From Labyrinthula sp. Ha (lineage: Eukaryota; Sar; Bigyra; Labyrinthulida; Labyrinthulaceae), in assembly GCA_015227615.1 (NCBI GenBank), contig JAALGZ010000003.1, positions 434,001-498,000 on the forward strand: a DNA stretch of 64,000 nucleotides, written 5' to 3'. Shown here in pieces: positions 23,313 through 34,304 of the stretch; positions within the stretch are counted from its first letter, which is position 1, and the number at the start of each line of letters is the position of its first letter. The position numbers and the translations under genes are program-made. The notes under the pieces were generated by a model, which worked only from the letters and a program-made list of their open reading frames with translations, was not told where the DNA came from and did no database searches.

Positions 23313-25004
23313 ATGACATTACCACAGCTCTCAACAATGCAAAAGGGGGATAATGGGAAGAATGGGGGAATCCGAATGTTAGCAATCCTATTGCTTTCCT
23401 GTTTTGTATTCTTGAATACTTGGATCCTTTCTCTCTCATTTTCACAACCTCTTCGAAATCTAAATATGAAGAAAGATACAAGCCAACATCACTTATTAAT
23501 GAACAGGAACATCTCAAATGTCTCTCCCCGTTCACTGTTTGTCCTTGGAATGCACCACTCAGGGACATCACCATTAACAAAAATACTAGTTGATCTTGGA
23601 TTTAAATGTGGTGGAAAAGAAAATCTGCTTCTATTACCAACGAATCCCTTGAAGTTTTACGAACACCGAGATGTCGTCCATTTAAACCAGCAAACTTTTA
23701 AATCTACAATCCCTCAGAAGATGAAACGTGGTTATCCATGGGTTGGCTACTCTTTTAACAATAAGTCACCGATTTCTCCAAACTTTAAGTCCATAGCAAG
23801 AAATATAATAAATGAAATTAATAGCCATGGATCCCCTTGGGTACTCAAAGACCCTCGAATGAGTTTAATGCTGCCTTATTGGCTAAACGCAGTCCCAGAG
23901 CTGAAATCTGAGGGCTCATGTCTTGTTCTATATCGAAATCCTATCGAGAGCTCATATAGATTTCTCGGATATAGCTTAGGCGGAAACGCGCTTAATCTAA
24001 GAGAATGGGGAAGTGTTTGGGAAGAATATACGTTTTCTTCTATTGCTAGCTGCATAAACAACGAGCTCCCTTTAATTTTTGTGTCTTATTTTCAGTTTTG
24101 CACAGATCCAGTGGGTGTGCTCAAAAAAATGGTAGATGATCTAAAAGCGATTGGTTATCAATTTGAAGAGGCCGTGAACTTTGAGGAGGCTGCATCAGTT
24201 TTAGGAGATAAATGGATTCCTCTCAACACAAAGAAGCAAACAGTGACGAGTCGAGTTGTGGGAAATGTCGAAATTGAGTCTAGAGTGTTGTCCACTCAGG
24301 GCCGAAGCCTTTGGAACATTTTAAATCAAAACCCAGGTGAGAAGTTGAATGACCTCAGGCAGCTAGTCAGTGCTAAGACTAGAACCTCCTGGGTTGAGCA
24401 ACAAAAAAGTCTTATCAACCAAGAAGGCTATGCTTTATTTGTGGACAGTCTTGATTCACACACATTAAGAAAACTGAAAGTACTCGGTTCATCAATTCTG
24501 CAGTTCGACTCCAAAAGAAATCTAATTTTGTTTTTTGAAGATCACATTATGAACGAGTTACGACAAGAGGCTAAATTGGATAAAAGGAAGAACTTACTCA
24601 AGATCTTGCGTGAGAACCAAGGTTGGCAATCATTCAGTGTCTCAAAATTTCCTTCAATTGCAGAGCAAGCTGATGCATTGAGTTTAGTAACTGACGTTGG
24701 GATTGGCGATAAGTACTTTTCCAAATTGTTGGTTCTCAGTCCGAATATAGTTTTCGTATCTACTCCCGACTCAATATTTACCCTGAACAAAGATCAGGTG
24801 AGCGAAAGCTCAGCCTTTATAGATTTAGCCGACATATCTCCTTGGACTGTTACTCAAGCACAGGTTCTGGTAAGCTCACCACTTGAGTTTTCTTTCAAGG
24901 ATATTGAAAACTCTTCTACTGAACTCAAGGTGAAGCAAATAAAAGATTATTGGTTATTCCTAGATATTATTGCTGGTAGAACCTATGAGTTGAAAGATAG
25001 CTAA
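23313..25004 (+). CDS. Type II membrane sulfotransferase with GT8-like C-terminal region
   Basis: Start placed at the first ATG (23313; the frame opens 15 nt earlier with GTG), giving 563 residues. A short basic N terminus precedes one hydrophobic helix (MLAILLLSCFVFLNTWILSL, about residues 22-41), then a stem: the plan of a Golgi type II enzyme. The sulfotransferase domain has the 5'-phosphosulfate loop LFVLGMHHSGTSPLTKIL, WVLKDPRM and the 3'-phosphate motif LVLYRNPIESSYRF. It would transfer sulfate from PAPS to a glycan or glycoprotein. The last 190 residues look like a worn GT8 (glycogenin-type) fold: FVDSLDSHTLRKLKVLGS, then FSKLLVLSPNIVFVSTPDSI. There SPN replaces the metal-binding DxD, so glycosyltransfer is unlikely. 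It is followed 176 nt later, same strand, by the dehydrogenase gene. The sulfotransferase call is firm; the GT8 call is tentative. Confidence 0.75.
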   Translation: MTLPQLSTMQKGDNGKNGGIRMLAILLLSCFVFLNTWILSLSFSQPLRNLNMKKDTSQHHLLMNRNISNVSPRSLFVLGMHHSGTSPLTKILVDLGFKCGGKENLLLLPTNPLKFYEHRDVVHLNQQTFKSTIPQKMKRGYPWVGYSFNNKSPISPNFKSIARNIINEINSHGSPWVLKDPRMSLMLPYWLNAVPELKSEGSCLVLYRNPIESSYRFLGYSLGGNALNLREWGSVWEEYTFSSIASCINNELPLIFVSYFQFCTDPVGVLKKMVDDLKAIGYQFEEAVNFEEAASVLGDKWIPLNTKKQTVTSRVVGNVEIESRVLSTQGRSLWNILNQNPGEKLNDLRQLVSAKTRTSWVEQQKSLINQEGYALFVDSLDSHTLRKLKVLGSSILQFDSKRNLILFFEDHIMNELRQEAKLDKRKNLLKILRENQGWQSFSVSKFPSIAEQADALSLVTDVGIGDKYFSKLLVLSPNIVFVSTPDSIFTLNKDQVSESSAFIDLADISPWTVTQAQVLVSSPLEFSFKDIENSSTELKVKQIKDYWLFLDIIAGRTYELKDS

Positions 25005-25180
25005 GTGTATTAAATGTATATTTCAATACGCTGCTTTCAGCAAAAGTGTTCCAAGTATTCTAAACTGTATTCTTTACTGTTTTCCCATCAATGTACTCTA
25101 ACAGTGCATTAAGGTATTCAATTACACACTCAATATGAATTGCCCAAAATATATCAAACATAAATAAGCTAAAAGTTATA

Positions 25181-26248
25181 ATGATAGCACAGTTGGGAAA
25201 ATATAGTACGTGTGGAAAAGTTAGAGAGGTCTTTGAAAAGACTGAACCAGAACTGATTGAGTTATTTAGAAATAGTACGACTATTATTACAGGAAGTACT
25301 AGTGGGTTGGGAAAAAAGACTGCACAGCATATTGCGTACTTAGGAGGCTACGTGATCTTGGGTTGTAGGAATGTTGAGAAAGGGGATCAGGTCGTAGATG
25401 AAATTATTAGATCTCCAGAGAGAAAACAGTACGGGTTATCTGAAAAAGAAATAAGGGAAAAAGTTTTTGGAGTTCAGTTAGATCTTTCTTCGCTAGAGAG
25501 TGTGAAAACATTTGTAGAGAAGTGCGAAGAGAGAGCAAACTATTTGTCTCTACCTCCTTTGAAATGTTTGATCTTAAATGCTGGATTGTTTAATTTTCAT
25601 GGAAAGAAATCAACCGAAGATATTGAACTGACATTTGCAGTCAACCATTTGGGGCATTTTCTTTTAACAAAACTGTTGATGAAACACTTAAGAATAAGTG
25701 AGGAAGAACGTCAACCGGGAAAAAAAGTTCTTCCGTCTAAAGTTATTGTCTTGGCTTCTGAATCTGCAAAGGGTCATTTAATAACAAAAAATATAAGCTC
25801 AAAGGAAGAGATAATGCAAAAATTAGTGTTTCCAAAAGAACTAAGATCTGAATTTCAATATGTAAGTGCACATTATGCAAACACAAAACTGTTCAATGTA
25901 CTTTTCTCACAAAGGTTGAATGAAATTGAGGGTAAAAATGGTGTAGTTTCTTGTTCTTTGCATCCAGGTTCTAAAATTGGAACTGAAATATCGACAGGTG
26001 GAAGTTTTCTTTTTTCCTTTTTTTTCAAGCATATTGTTGGTTACTTTTCCAAAACCATTGATCAAGGATGCTCAACAACACTATCTTGTGCTCTCTCTTC
26101 TGCTGAACGAGTAGCTGGAAAGTATTTCAGTGATTGCCAAGAGTTTGAGCCTCCAAAGCTTGCAGCAGATATGGAGTCTAATTTAAGAAGAAAAGTTTTG
26201 TGGGAGATTTCGGAGAACCTGTGTGCAAAGTATTCTAATCTATTCTAA
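25181..26248 (+). CDS. Short-chain dehydrogenase/reductase (retinol dehydrogenase/WWOX/POR-like group)
   Basis: Intact 355-residue Rossmann-fold oxidoreductase. The cofactor loop is TGSTSGLG (residues 37-44), followed by VILGCRN with the Arg-Asn that usually indicates NADP(H). LDLSSLESV, LILNAGLF (the NNAG motif as LNAG), FAVNHLGHFLLT and the active-site YANTK (Tyr about 232) follow in order. These are the marks of the 'classical/extended' group that includes retinol dehydrogenases 11-14, WWOX and protochlorophyllide reductase. No transit peptide or membrane segment is evident at the N terminus, though about 30 residues precede the fold. HPGSKIGTEIS near the C terminus is the usual substrate-side loop. 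The substrate cannot be told. It lies downstream of the sulfotransferase gene, with no sign of functional linkage. Confidence 0.85.
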   Translation: MIAQLGKYSTCGKVREVFEKTEPELIELFRNSTTIITGSTSGLGKKTAQHIAYLGGYVILGCRNVEKGDQVVDEIIRSPERKQYGLSEKEIREKVFGVQLDLSSLESVKTFVEKCEERANYLSLPPLKCLILNAGLFNFHGKKSTEDIELTFAVNHLGHFLLTKLLMKHLRISEEERQPGKKVLPSKVIVLASESAKGHLITKNISSKEEIMQKLVFPKELRSEFQYVSAHYANTKLFNVLFSQRLNEIEGKNGVVSCSLHPGSKIGTEISTGGSFLFSFFFKHIVGYFSKTIDQGCSTTLSCALSSAERVAGKYFSDCQEFEPPKLAADMESNLRRKVLWEISENLCAKYSNLF

Positions 26249-29200
26249 AGAATTGAAATGAAGTTTTCACTTACATTAATTGTTTTTATTGGATACTGTG
26301 TTTATATAGTAAAACCAGTACTTGACTCTAGTATCAGTAGAAAAGCATTTAATGTGACCTTTGAGAGAGTTTTATTCTATAAATCTTTACCAAGAAAATA
26401 AGAAATATGTTTAGTCATTTTAAGTTAAACCTACAGAATACAGTTTGGTTATTTTCGCTGATTGAACAAATTTCAACAACTATACATCACTCATACAAAG
26501 TATAACCGAAAGGCATTCCTTCTAAAGATTGGTATGTAAAAAAATTACTGAAATTGAGGTAGTATTTGAATTTATATCAATAATAGGCCATGAGAAAATT
26601 TTGGTAAATGCTGCCTAGCCACTGTGTTCAATTGCTGAGACTAATTACAGAACTCCCTCATTTCAACTAAATTCTCTTAAAGAAATTGATACTTGGCAAA
26701 TTTAAGTGTAACAAACTGCAGCCTTAAACAACCATTATGAAGGAAAGATTTCTTTTATTTATTAGTTACTCATCACAGGAGCATCAATATCTTTATCTCA
26801 GAAATTCATTCAAGGCATAACTGACATTTACCTAGTGATGGCAGAATGTTAACTCTCTAAAATAAGTTATAAGTGACAAGGCAGCCTTTCTCCGATGAAT
26901 TTAATTTTATCACGTTGATCTGATTGCTGATTTCTAAATATATCCAATAACAGAGCTGTAACGCAAAGCGGGATAAAGTCAAAAGTTTGTTGATCAAACT
27001 CTTTAAACAAGGTAAACTGAGCTTACAAATGTAAAGGAAATAAAAAATGAGGTTGTAATTCCAAAATAAACTGAGTTCTTTTAAAGGCTTCAAGACAATG
27101 GACTCTCGCTCATATGTTTTTCCTTAAGTTGGAATCATTAGACTGTTCTTGCGAATTTGAGTAGATTAATGAATCATACTCCATGAGGAACTCTACATAC
27201 CAATCAAATCTTGGAATATTCTCGTAGAGGTGTATCTAAGGCGAATTTATAAATAATAGATCCTTGCCCTTAACGCATTGAAACATTTCTTTATCTCATA
27301 TTTCAGTTGCTTGAATGATTATATATAGGACGTTAAAAGACATTGATATGAAAAAGTGATAGAAAAATAGTTTACCGCAACTAAGTACCTACTTGTGTAA
27401 CAGACAATGTCATGAGCTTTTTTGAAGATTTCTTAATCCACAGTAAAATTGTGAGTACTAGTAAAAAGATTATAGCAATGAACTGATTCAATCCTATTCA
27501 TTTAGTGTTCAAAATTTTAAAACTCTAACCTTAGGTTATATGCGCCGTCAAAATAATCTAGATTCATCTAACCTCAACCCAATAGTTCTTAGAGATACAT
27601 TCTGGATCTTTGGTCAGAATCCATCAATTTATTAGAGGGGATGAGTAAATCATACTGGGTAACTATATATTTGTTATAGGTAATGGAAATGAATCTGGTT
27701 GATTGAATAATTCCTTCTTAGCGGATATCTGCACGTAATTTCCAAGGATATTAACTGAACAACTTTGATCCGAAAGGTTGAGCATGAACTACAACTGTTT
27801 TCTTTAGATAAAACTGAAAAACTAAGAGACGAACTGTAAATAGTTTAATTTGTAAGGGGTTGTCTGAAAAAACATTGGACAAATGAAAAAAAATGATTAC
27901 TAAATGTTCGCATTAAATAAATTCTTGGCAAGAACTGCTAAGAGATATTTTGGAAGATATTTGTCAACTGGTCTCAAACTGAAGATACGAATTCTACTTT
28001 AGTAAAGCATTATTTTCTTAGATAAATAACTCAAGATAATTGTGAGTTTACTACTCAAACTATATTCAACTGATTCATGGTTTTGGTTTAGAAACTTGTT
28101 CCTTCAGTTTACTTGCTTCTTATGTTATTAGCTTCTTTAATTTGTTTTGAGACCTTTTTACTATGCCAGGCTCTTAGCTTCTAAACGAATGCTTCATGCA
28201 ACATAAGTTTATACTCATGCTCTAAACCACAATTTTTTTTACCTATAGGAGACATTGAATACGCTTTCTGAAACAACATTTTTCAATTTATGATATTGGT
28301 TAACCTATTAGATCTTAACAGTGATTGCGAAACATGACTATGGTAAACTAATTATACCATACCATATCTCTCCATCTTCTGTAAACACACATGAATAAAA
28401 TTATCCTATTGCTCAGTTAAAAAATAGTTAGCATTTCTCAAGTTGGAATAAGAACATAAACCTGTAACATGAGGGATCAGATTTCCCTCACATATGTTAG
28501 TTAATAGGCCATAAGTAGAGTATTATAGTTTATGTTAATTCCGCCACCAGTAATTTGCTAATCAAATTTTCAATTCAACAGGAGGAGATAAACTCAACAA
28601 GTTCAAATCGTTTTAAAATGGTAGCTACTGAGATTTCCCCATTAGTAAAATCTACGCCACAAGGAACTAAATAGCCTTAAGCAATCTAGCAAAGGCGTTT
28701 CTTAAGGACTGAAAACCGTATTAACACTAAAGCAATCATTTTAATTTATAGATTTAGTTCGAAAAGTGTAAGGTAAATCAGTTGGTCAACTTAAGACCTA
28801 AATATGTAGGTCAAAACTTTTCATTTATCTAGTTGCCCGACCAAAGATATAATATAAGGCTTAAGAGCTATGAAGACGGAAAATTAGTCATACATTAACC
28901 ATGGAAATCGCCTTATTCCATTTATACTATAATTGAATCTATCTAAATAGTAAGGTTATTTTATTTCCCAGTTAGAGAGTCGCTAGCAAGAACTAATATT
29001 CAGTAACAGAAAAGCAGCATTTCTCGCGCTTATATGTTTCCACATCTCATTTCTAGTTTCAACTTCATCATTTGTTAAGTAGTAAAAGAGCTGGTACAAG
29101 TACCTAGGAAAAATAAATAAATGCATATTTTACTGAAAAAAAACAGTTCAACAAACAATAATGATCTAAATTACAATTTTAAAACATAAACCTCTTGAAA

Positions 29201-31470
29201 TCTCTATGTATACATAAAACAGAGTGATCTTAATTTCAAAAGACTATTTGAATTTGACGCTATATCCTAAATAAGAAAAATTTTGGTGAGGTGAAAATTA
29301 TAGGTTGAAAATATGAAAACGAACTTTCAGATCTTAATTTTATCCCGACAAAGAAATTCAAAGTACGACATTTTGTATCCGTATAAAAGAAAGTAACTAA
29401 ATGGAACCTACTGTTAAATTAATTTTATTTTGAGATATTAATCAAAAAGGTGACTAGAGGAGCAAACATAGTTTCAGATTAGGGGGTACGGATGAAACTT
29501 TATATAGCTTAGGTTTCTCTAAACCAGGTAGATGAGAGATATATGTGGAAAAAATTTTCACTAAATGTAAAACTTAAAATATTTCTTAATTGCATCAAAA
29601 ATTATTTTCATAGCTATTTTTCAGGTAAAACAGCTGTGGAAATAATTGCAGCAACTTCAAACCAAAATGTTATGGATTAAGTTGAAACCATAGCTCAAAA
29701 ATGTAGCCCTGAAGTTATAAAAAATCACTAAATAAATATACCAGGCAAGTTTAGCTTCCTTTATATGCCATAGAGCAAGACCAGGCAAATCGGATGTGGA
29801 AGTCGTAAACTCAAAAGAGAATTCTCCAACAAAAAATAATTCTTGGACTCAAATAACCCAAGATATAATAGCACATAATCTCCTAGAGCTTTTTGAAGGT
29901 AGATCAGGTAAGGAAATACCTTTAGTGCTTGCACAATGTTCTCTTACAATGTTGCACTTCTCGGGTCAGAGTCGACCATTAGCCGTATATGATATGCACT
30001 CCTGCTAGCGTGTTATACTGTCCATAGAAAAGGGTTATCTAGGATTGGTTCGAGGAACAATGCAGCTAAGATTTACTTTAATAAGCACACAAGAGTTGAT
30101 TGCTTAATTAACAAACCTGTTCTGGGAATAATGTTAATGACAGGGAACACCATCGAATCACCATACCGGAGAAAAATTAATTAGTATGATAGAAGATAAT
30201 AGTTTGTTAATCGACACTCAAATCAATTCAAAATCGAAAAAAATGTTTAATTGATAATCTTGCTCGTTAATAACCCTTACTTGGTGGGCAGATAACCTTG
30301 ATTTCAATTGATGGGGGGGCGCTCCGGGATCCAGTTTCTACCACCAATCCAGTGGTACCTAGCTTCACTGTTGTTAAACTGCAATTGAGTAGCTTAGCAG
30401 AATTAATTTATCTATCTAATTTCTTTACAAGCTTCATTCATGTCATAAACACGTCGACATGAGTTTAATGTTTATTTATTAGTATTTTTTCCTCGAGATT
30501 TCTCTTGTCAGTTTCTTTTCCAAAAACCCAACTATGGTGAATGATGATTTGCTGTTACTAGAGTTAAATACATATTTCAGTTATATGATCTAATATATGG
30601 TGGTTATAATACAGCAAAAAAAATAAGAAAAACATAGTGTAGCAACAAGAACTAAACTTAATATAAAAAGTGTTTGAAGAAACTGAAATTCTCAAACTTC
30701 TTGATTTAGAAACTGAACGAGAAAACTGATAACTGGCAATAATTTTCGTAAATGTCAAATCCTACCTAGACATATATTTCATCCATTTTTTGTCATTATT
30801 TTTCAGCTAATATGGCAGTTTATGTTTCAAAATGATTATCGACGAACTCTTATGTTGTGCTCTTGGATGACATAGCCTCACAAACCCCAAGAATTGACAA
30901 GGTATTTAATGATCTGTTGTATTCTCTTTTCCAATACTTGTTCAAAAAAAAGGAGAACAAAATCTAATATTTTATGCTTCAGATGTACCATCAAATAAAC
31001 AGATATTCAAAAGTGAGGTGAAGATACTAGAAAGGACGGTAGGCTTGTGAATCGAGTTGAATAAGACTTTCCTTAGAGATGTTTCTATCAACCTATACCT
31101 ATTTACTCAGAAGAGGCTTTGGATAAGCCTAAAAGATGTTTCTTACGCTTATATAAGCCAAATGTGATTGTGTTTCTATTTCTAAGATTTTATACTCACA
31201 AGAGTCTTGCTTCTTATTATTATACCTTGCAGTTAGCTTTGCTCTTTTGCTGTTTTTTTTACATTTAAAATTATGTCGTAAGATTAGTTGTGTCTTAATT
31301 CTCAAAAATAATACTTACTATTTTCACTAAGCAGCTTGATACGTGCATGATAACTGATAACCAATAAACATACATAAGTACAAATGAGAACCAAACTAAA
31401 TACAAATGATGCTAACTGCCCTGCCTATACAACTGACATTCTAGTTCGTTTTTTTTTCTGTTTTTGCGTA
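26249..31470. other. 5.2-kb desert; a possible relic near 29.75-30.0 kb
   Basis: No supported gene. At about 29745-30005 a plus-strand frame with protein-like composition (containing QDIIAHNLLELFEGRSGKEI) ends in a stop with no recognised family; it may be another dead gene. The rest is AT-rich sequence with stops in all frames. Confidence 0.4.
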
Positions 31471-34304
31471 ATTGAAGAAGTTTAGTCTCATTTCTTTGGA
31501 GTTTTGGCAAATTTGTCATGGTTTATCTATCGGGATTTCTTGTATCCAAATGTTTTTGTTTCTTCGGACACCAGTCCTGCTGTTGTTGAAAAAGATCAAT
31601 CAATTTTGGGCAATTGAGAAACTGAATAAACGGACCAATATGTCAACAATCAGAAGCAGGTATAGCAAGAGAAAAGAAAACCACAAATGTTTCATTACAG
31701 TGTATATTCTTTTTGGCAGACCATAATTTAGGAGTGATGGTTACGACACATTTTCTACCGATTTCAAGGATTTTGTTACCGAGCTAGAACCAAAAAGAGA
31801 AATTTCTGTTCTACAGTATATAGTTCATTTTTGTAAATATAGGTTCAAGAATTGTCCGCTTCAGAATGTTTTAGACAACTTAAATGAGTGTTTTCATATA
31901 TTTCCAAATATCACCTTCTTGGGGCTCTTGCTTAGTATTATTTAAAGGTAGGTTTTACTCATACAACCTAACTAAAGCTGTACTTCAAACACTTTCCAAG
32001 ATACAAGTAATGAAGACTATAAAGTTTCTTGAGTAGTCTATTCGTTATTAATACCTTTAAGATGCCCTTTTGTAAGGTTGAAGGGGTTTCCTCGTTCCCC
32101 AACTTTCTTATAAAACTTGAAGACATCTCATGGATAAAGCAGAATCAATCCTTTCCTTAGCCTACAGGTTTGAAAAGACCACATTTACTAAGAGACAAAT
32201 AGTTACAGTCTTCGCTACTTTGACCAACCATATCTATTTAAAAGAACTTTGGTACCTCTGTATTGGTTTTATTGTTAGGATGGAGCTCGAAGACTTAATA
32301 TATGCGGATATTATTTCCTCGGGGCAACTGCTAGACGAGTTCTTGGAAGAAAATCCATATGTTACAACTTGTTCGTAATGTAGTTGCTATTGTTTTTACT
32401 TAGGCTTAATGGTGAAGCTATGTGGGGTCTTTTCGGAGAGCAGGGAGAAGGCCCTCCTTCAGGCCATAGTTTGGAGTTAAATAGGACCCCAAGAGCACTA
32501 ATATCTACTATGAAAGAACGCTATCTTTCAGAGTTAAGAAGAAATTATGGCCAAGCACAAGTGCTATCTGAGTCACAACATGTTCTGTTGGGTATTATTA
32601 TTTTTTGCTTTAATTAAGGTGACAGAAGGTGTGGAAATACCTCACTTGTAAGAACATTAAGTAGGAAAAGGTTTCTCAATTATGTTCCTTCAATAGTTGT
32701 ATTGAATGATATTAATATTTTGGAGCTCGATGAAACAACTGGGGATTCTAAGTCTATTACAAAATACGAACTTGGTATCCAACGAGTGAAAAATGTTTTA
32801 GCGCAAAGGGTTAATGAGGAATTAGAAGAAGTTAGCACCTCAGGATATAATTTACATTTTGAGAGTGAGTTAATAGATAGAGTTTTGGAAGACCAAAGTG
32901 TACACAGCTATCATGAATTTCGGAGCGACGATTTCAAGTCAAAAAGTATTTTTCTGCATGTGCTGGATTTTGGTGGACAAGATATATTTTCTTCTGTACA
33001 CCATATCTTTATATCACAAAGAGCAGTTTTTGTTCTTGTGTTTAACCTGATGAAACTTAAAGAACAAGACCTGGCAAGGTTGAAATTATGATGTGAAAGT
33101 CTTCTAAGGGATGCACCAAAGGCAAATGTAATAATAATTGGAACTCATTTGAACCGGTTTATGAGGAAGCAAAACGTAAAAGGGTTGGAAAGAACTGACT
33201 CTACTTTGAGAAAAAAATGTGTAGTGAATTATCGAAAGTGTTGCGCATTATGAGAACTGAGGATGATCACTTTTTCTTTCCTGTAGATAATGCAGGATCA
33301 CCTCATCCAAAGCAGGCGAATTTACTGAGAAACGCGATACTTGAGGAAAGAATGAAAGAAAAGCATAATTTTTCACTGGAAGTTACCTTTCTGTTCTCAA
33401 TGTATGGGTTTTGTTCTTCGACTATTGCCGAGAGGAAGCAATTTATATGTCAGTGAAGAATTTTATGCTGAAATGTAAAAGTTGCAATTTTTCTGAGAAG
33501 GAATCAACAAAAATGCTTGATTGTTGTGCTGAAGCTGGCATTGTATCATTTTTTCATATGCCAAATTTGCCAGAAGATGAAAATTATATATTTTTTGCAC
33601 CTTCTTTTCTAGCACAAGCTTTAGGGAAGTTTATTCGTGATCCGAGCTTTCACCAACTTGCTTAAAGAGTAGATATTGATAACTTTCCTTTTTACAGAAA
33701 ATACATTGATACTGGGAAAATAAACAAGAATTTATTTAACTTCTTGCTAAAAGAATATACTGATACAGAAAGAAAATATATATTACAAACTACTTTGAAA
33801 CATTTTATTTTATTTAGAGCTGAGAAAGATAGAGATATTTTTATAGTCCCGGAGTTGCTTCCACTAGTAGATGAAAGACTAAGACCAACTTCCCGATCAA
33901 ACATTTTACTAGTTCATAATTTTCATTGGACAATAACGGATTTTGTCCGAATTTTTAACTGGCTTTTAAAGCCCTTGGATAATAAGGAAGTTAACAAAAC
34001 TTTATTATGTAAGGGCTTTGCAAGATTCATTTTCACTACTACGTGTATAGTGGATATATACCTAAAATCTAATAAAGAGCTTAGTTTAAAGCTAGTTCAA
34101 GGAAGTAACTATGTTTGGTTTAAAAGCTTTGTCACAAAGATTCAAGATGAGCAAAATCCTAAATGGGTGAAGACAGTTCTGCTTAGTGAAGACGAGAAAT
34201 TTGGTGTGACTTTGAAGAATGCAAGAAAGGGCTTATGGCGTGATTATTTTTCCCGAGGAATTGTTGAAGAGAATTTGTTCGAAAGATTTTTTGGGATGGT
34301 ATGA
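31471..34304 (+). pseudogene. ROCO (Roc-COR GTPase) pseudogene retaining tiny introns
   Basis: Sequence from about 32130 reads as a Roc-COR protein once short introns are removed: 32375-32403 (29 nt), 32592-32618 (27 nt) and probably 33669-33697 (29 nt), all GT-AG. The second splice gives the P-loop LLGDRRCGNTSLVRTL. Then come VLDFGGQDIFSSVHHIFISQ (G3 and switch II) and IIIGTHLNRF (G4), followed by COR segments: FFDYCREEAIYMSVKNF, AGIVSFFHMPN, YIDTGKI and IFIVPELLPLV. COR continues to 34304. Damage includes a TGA where a conserved Trp is expected (about 33089) and at least two frame changes in 33.1-33.7 kb. The P-loop Lys is Asn. Protein-like sequence at 31740-31945 may be its N-terminal part. 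The family is clear. It is paralogous to the LRR-ROCO gene at 6.5-8.3 kb. Confidence 0.75.

Noticed and set aside
32130-34304. ROCO locus as an intact gene with many tiny introns
   Set aside because: Two introns fit well, but the TGA and the frame changes in 33.1-33.7 kb are not explained by any GT-AG gap I can find.
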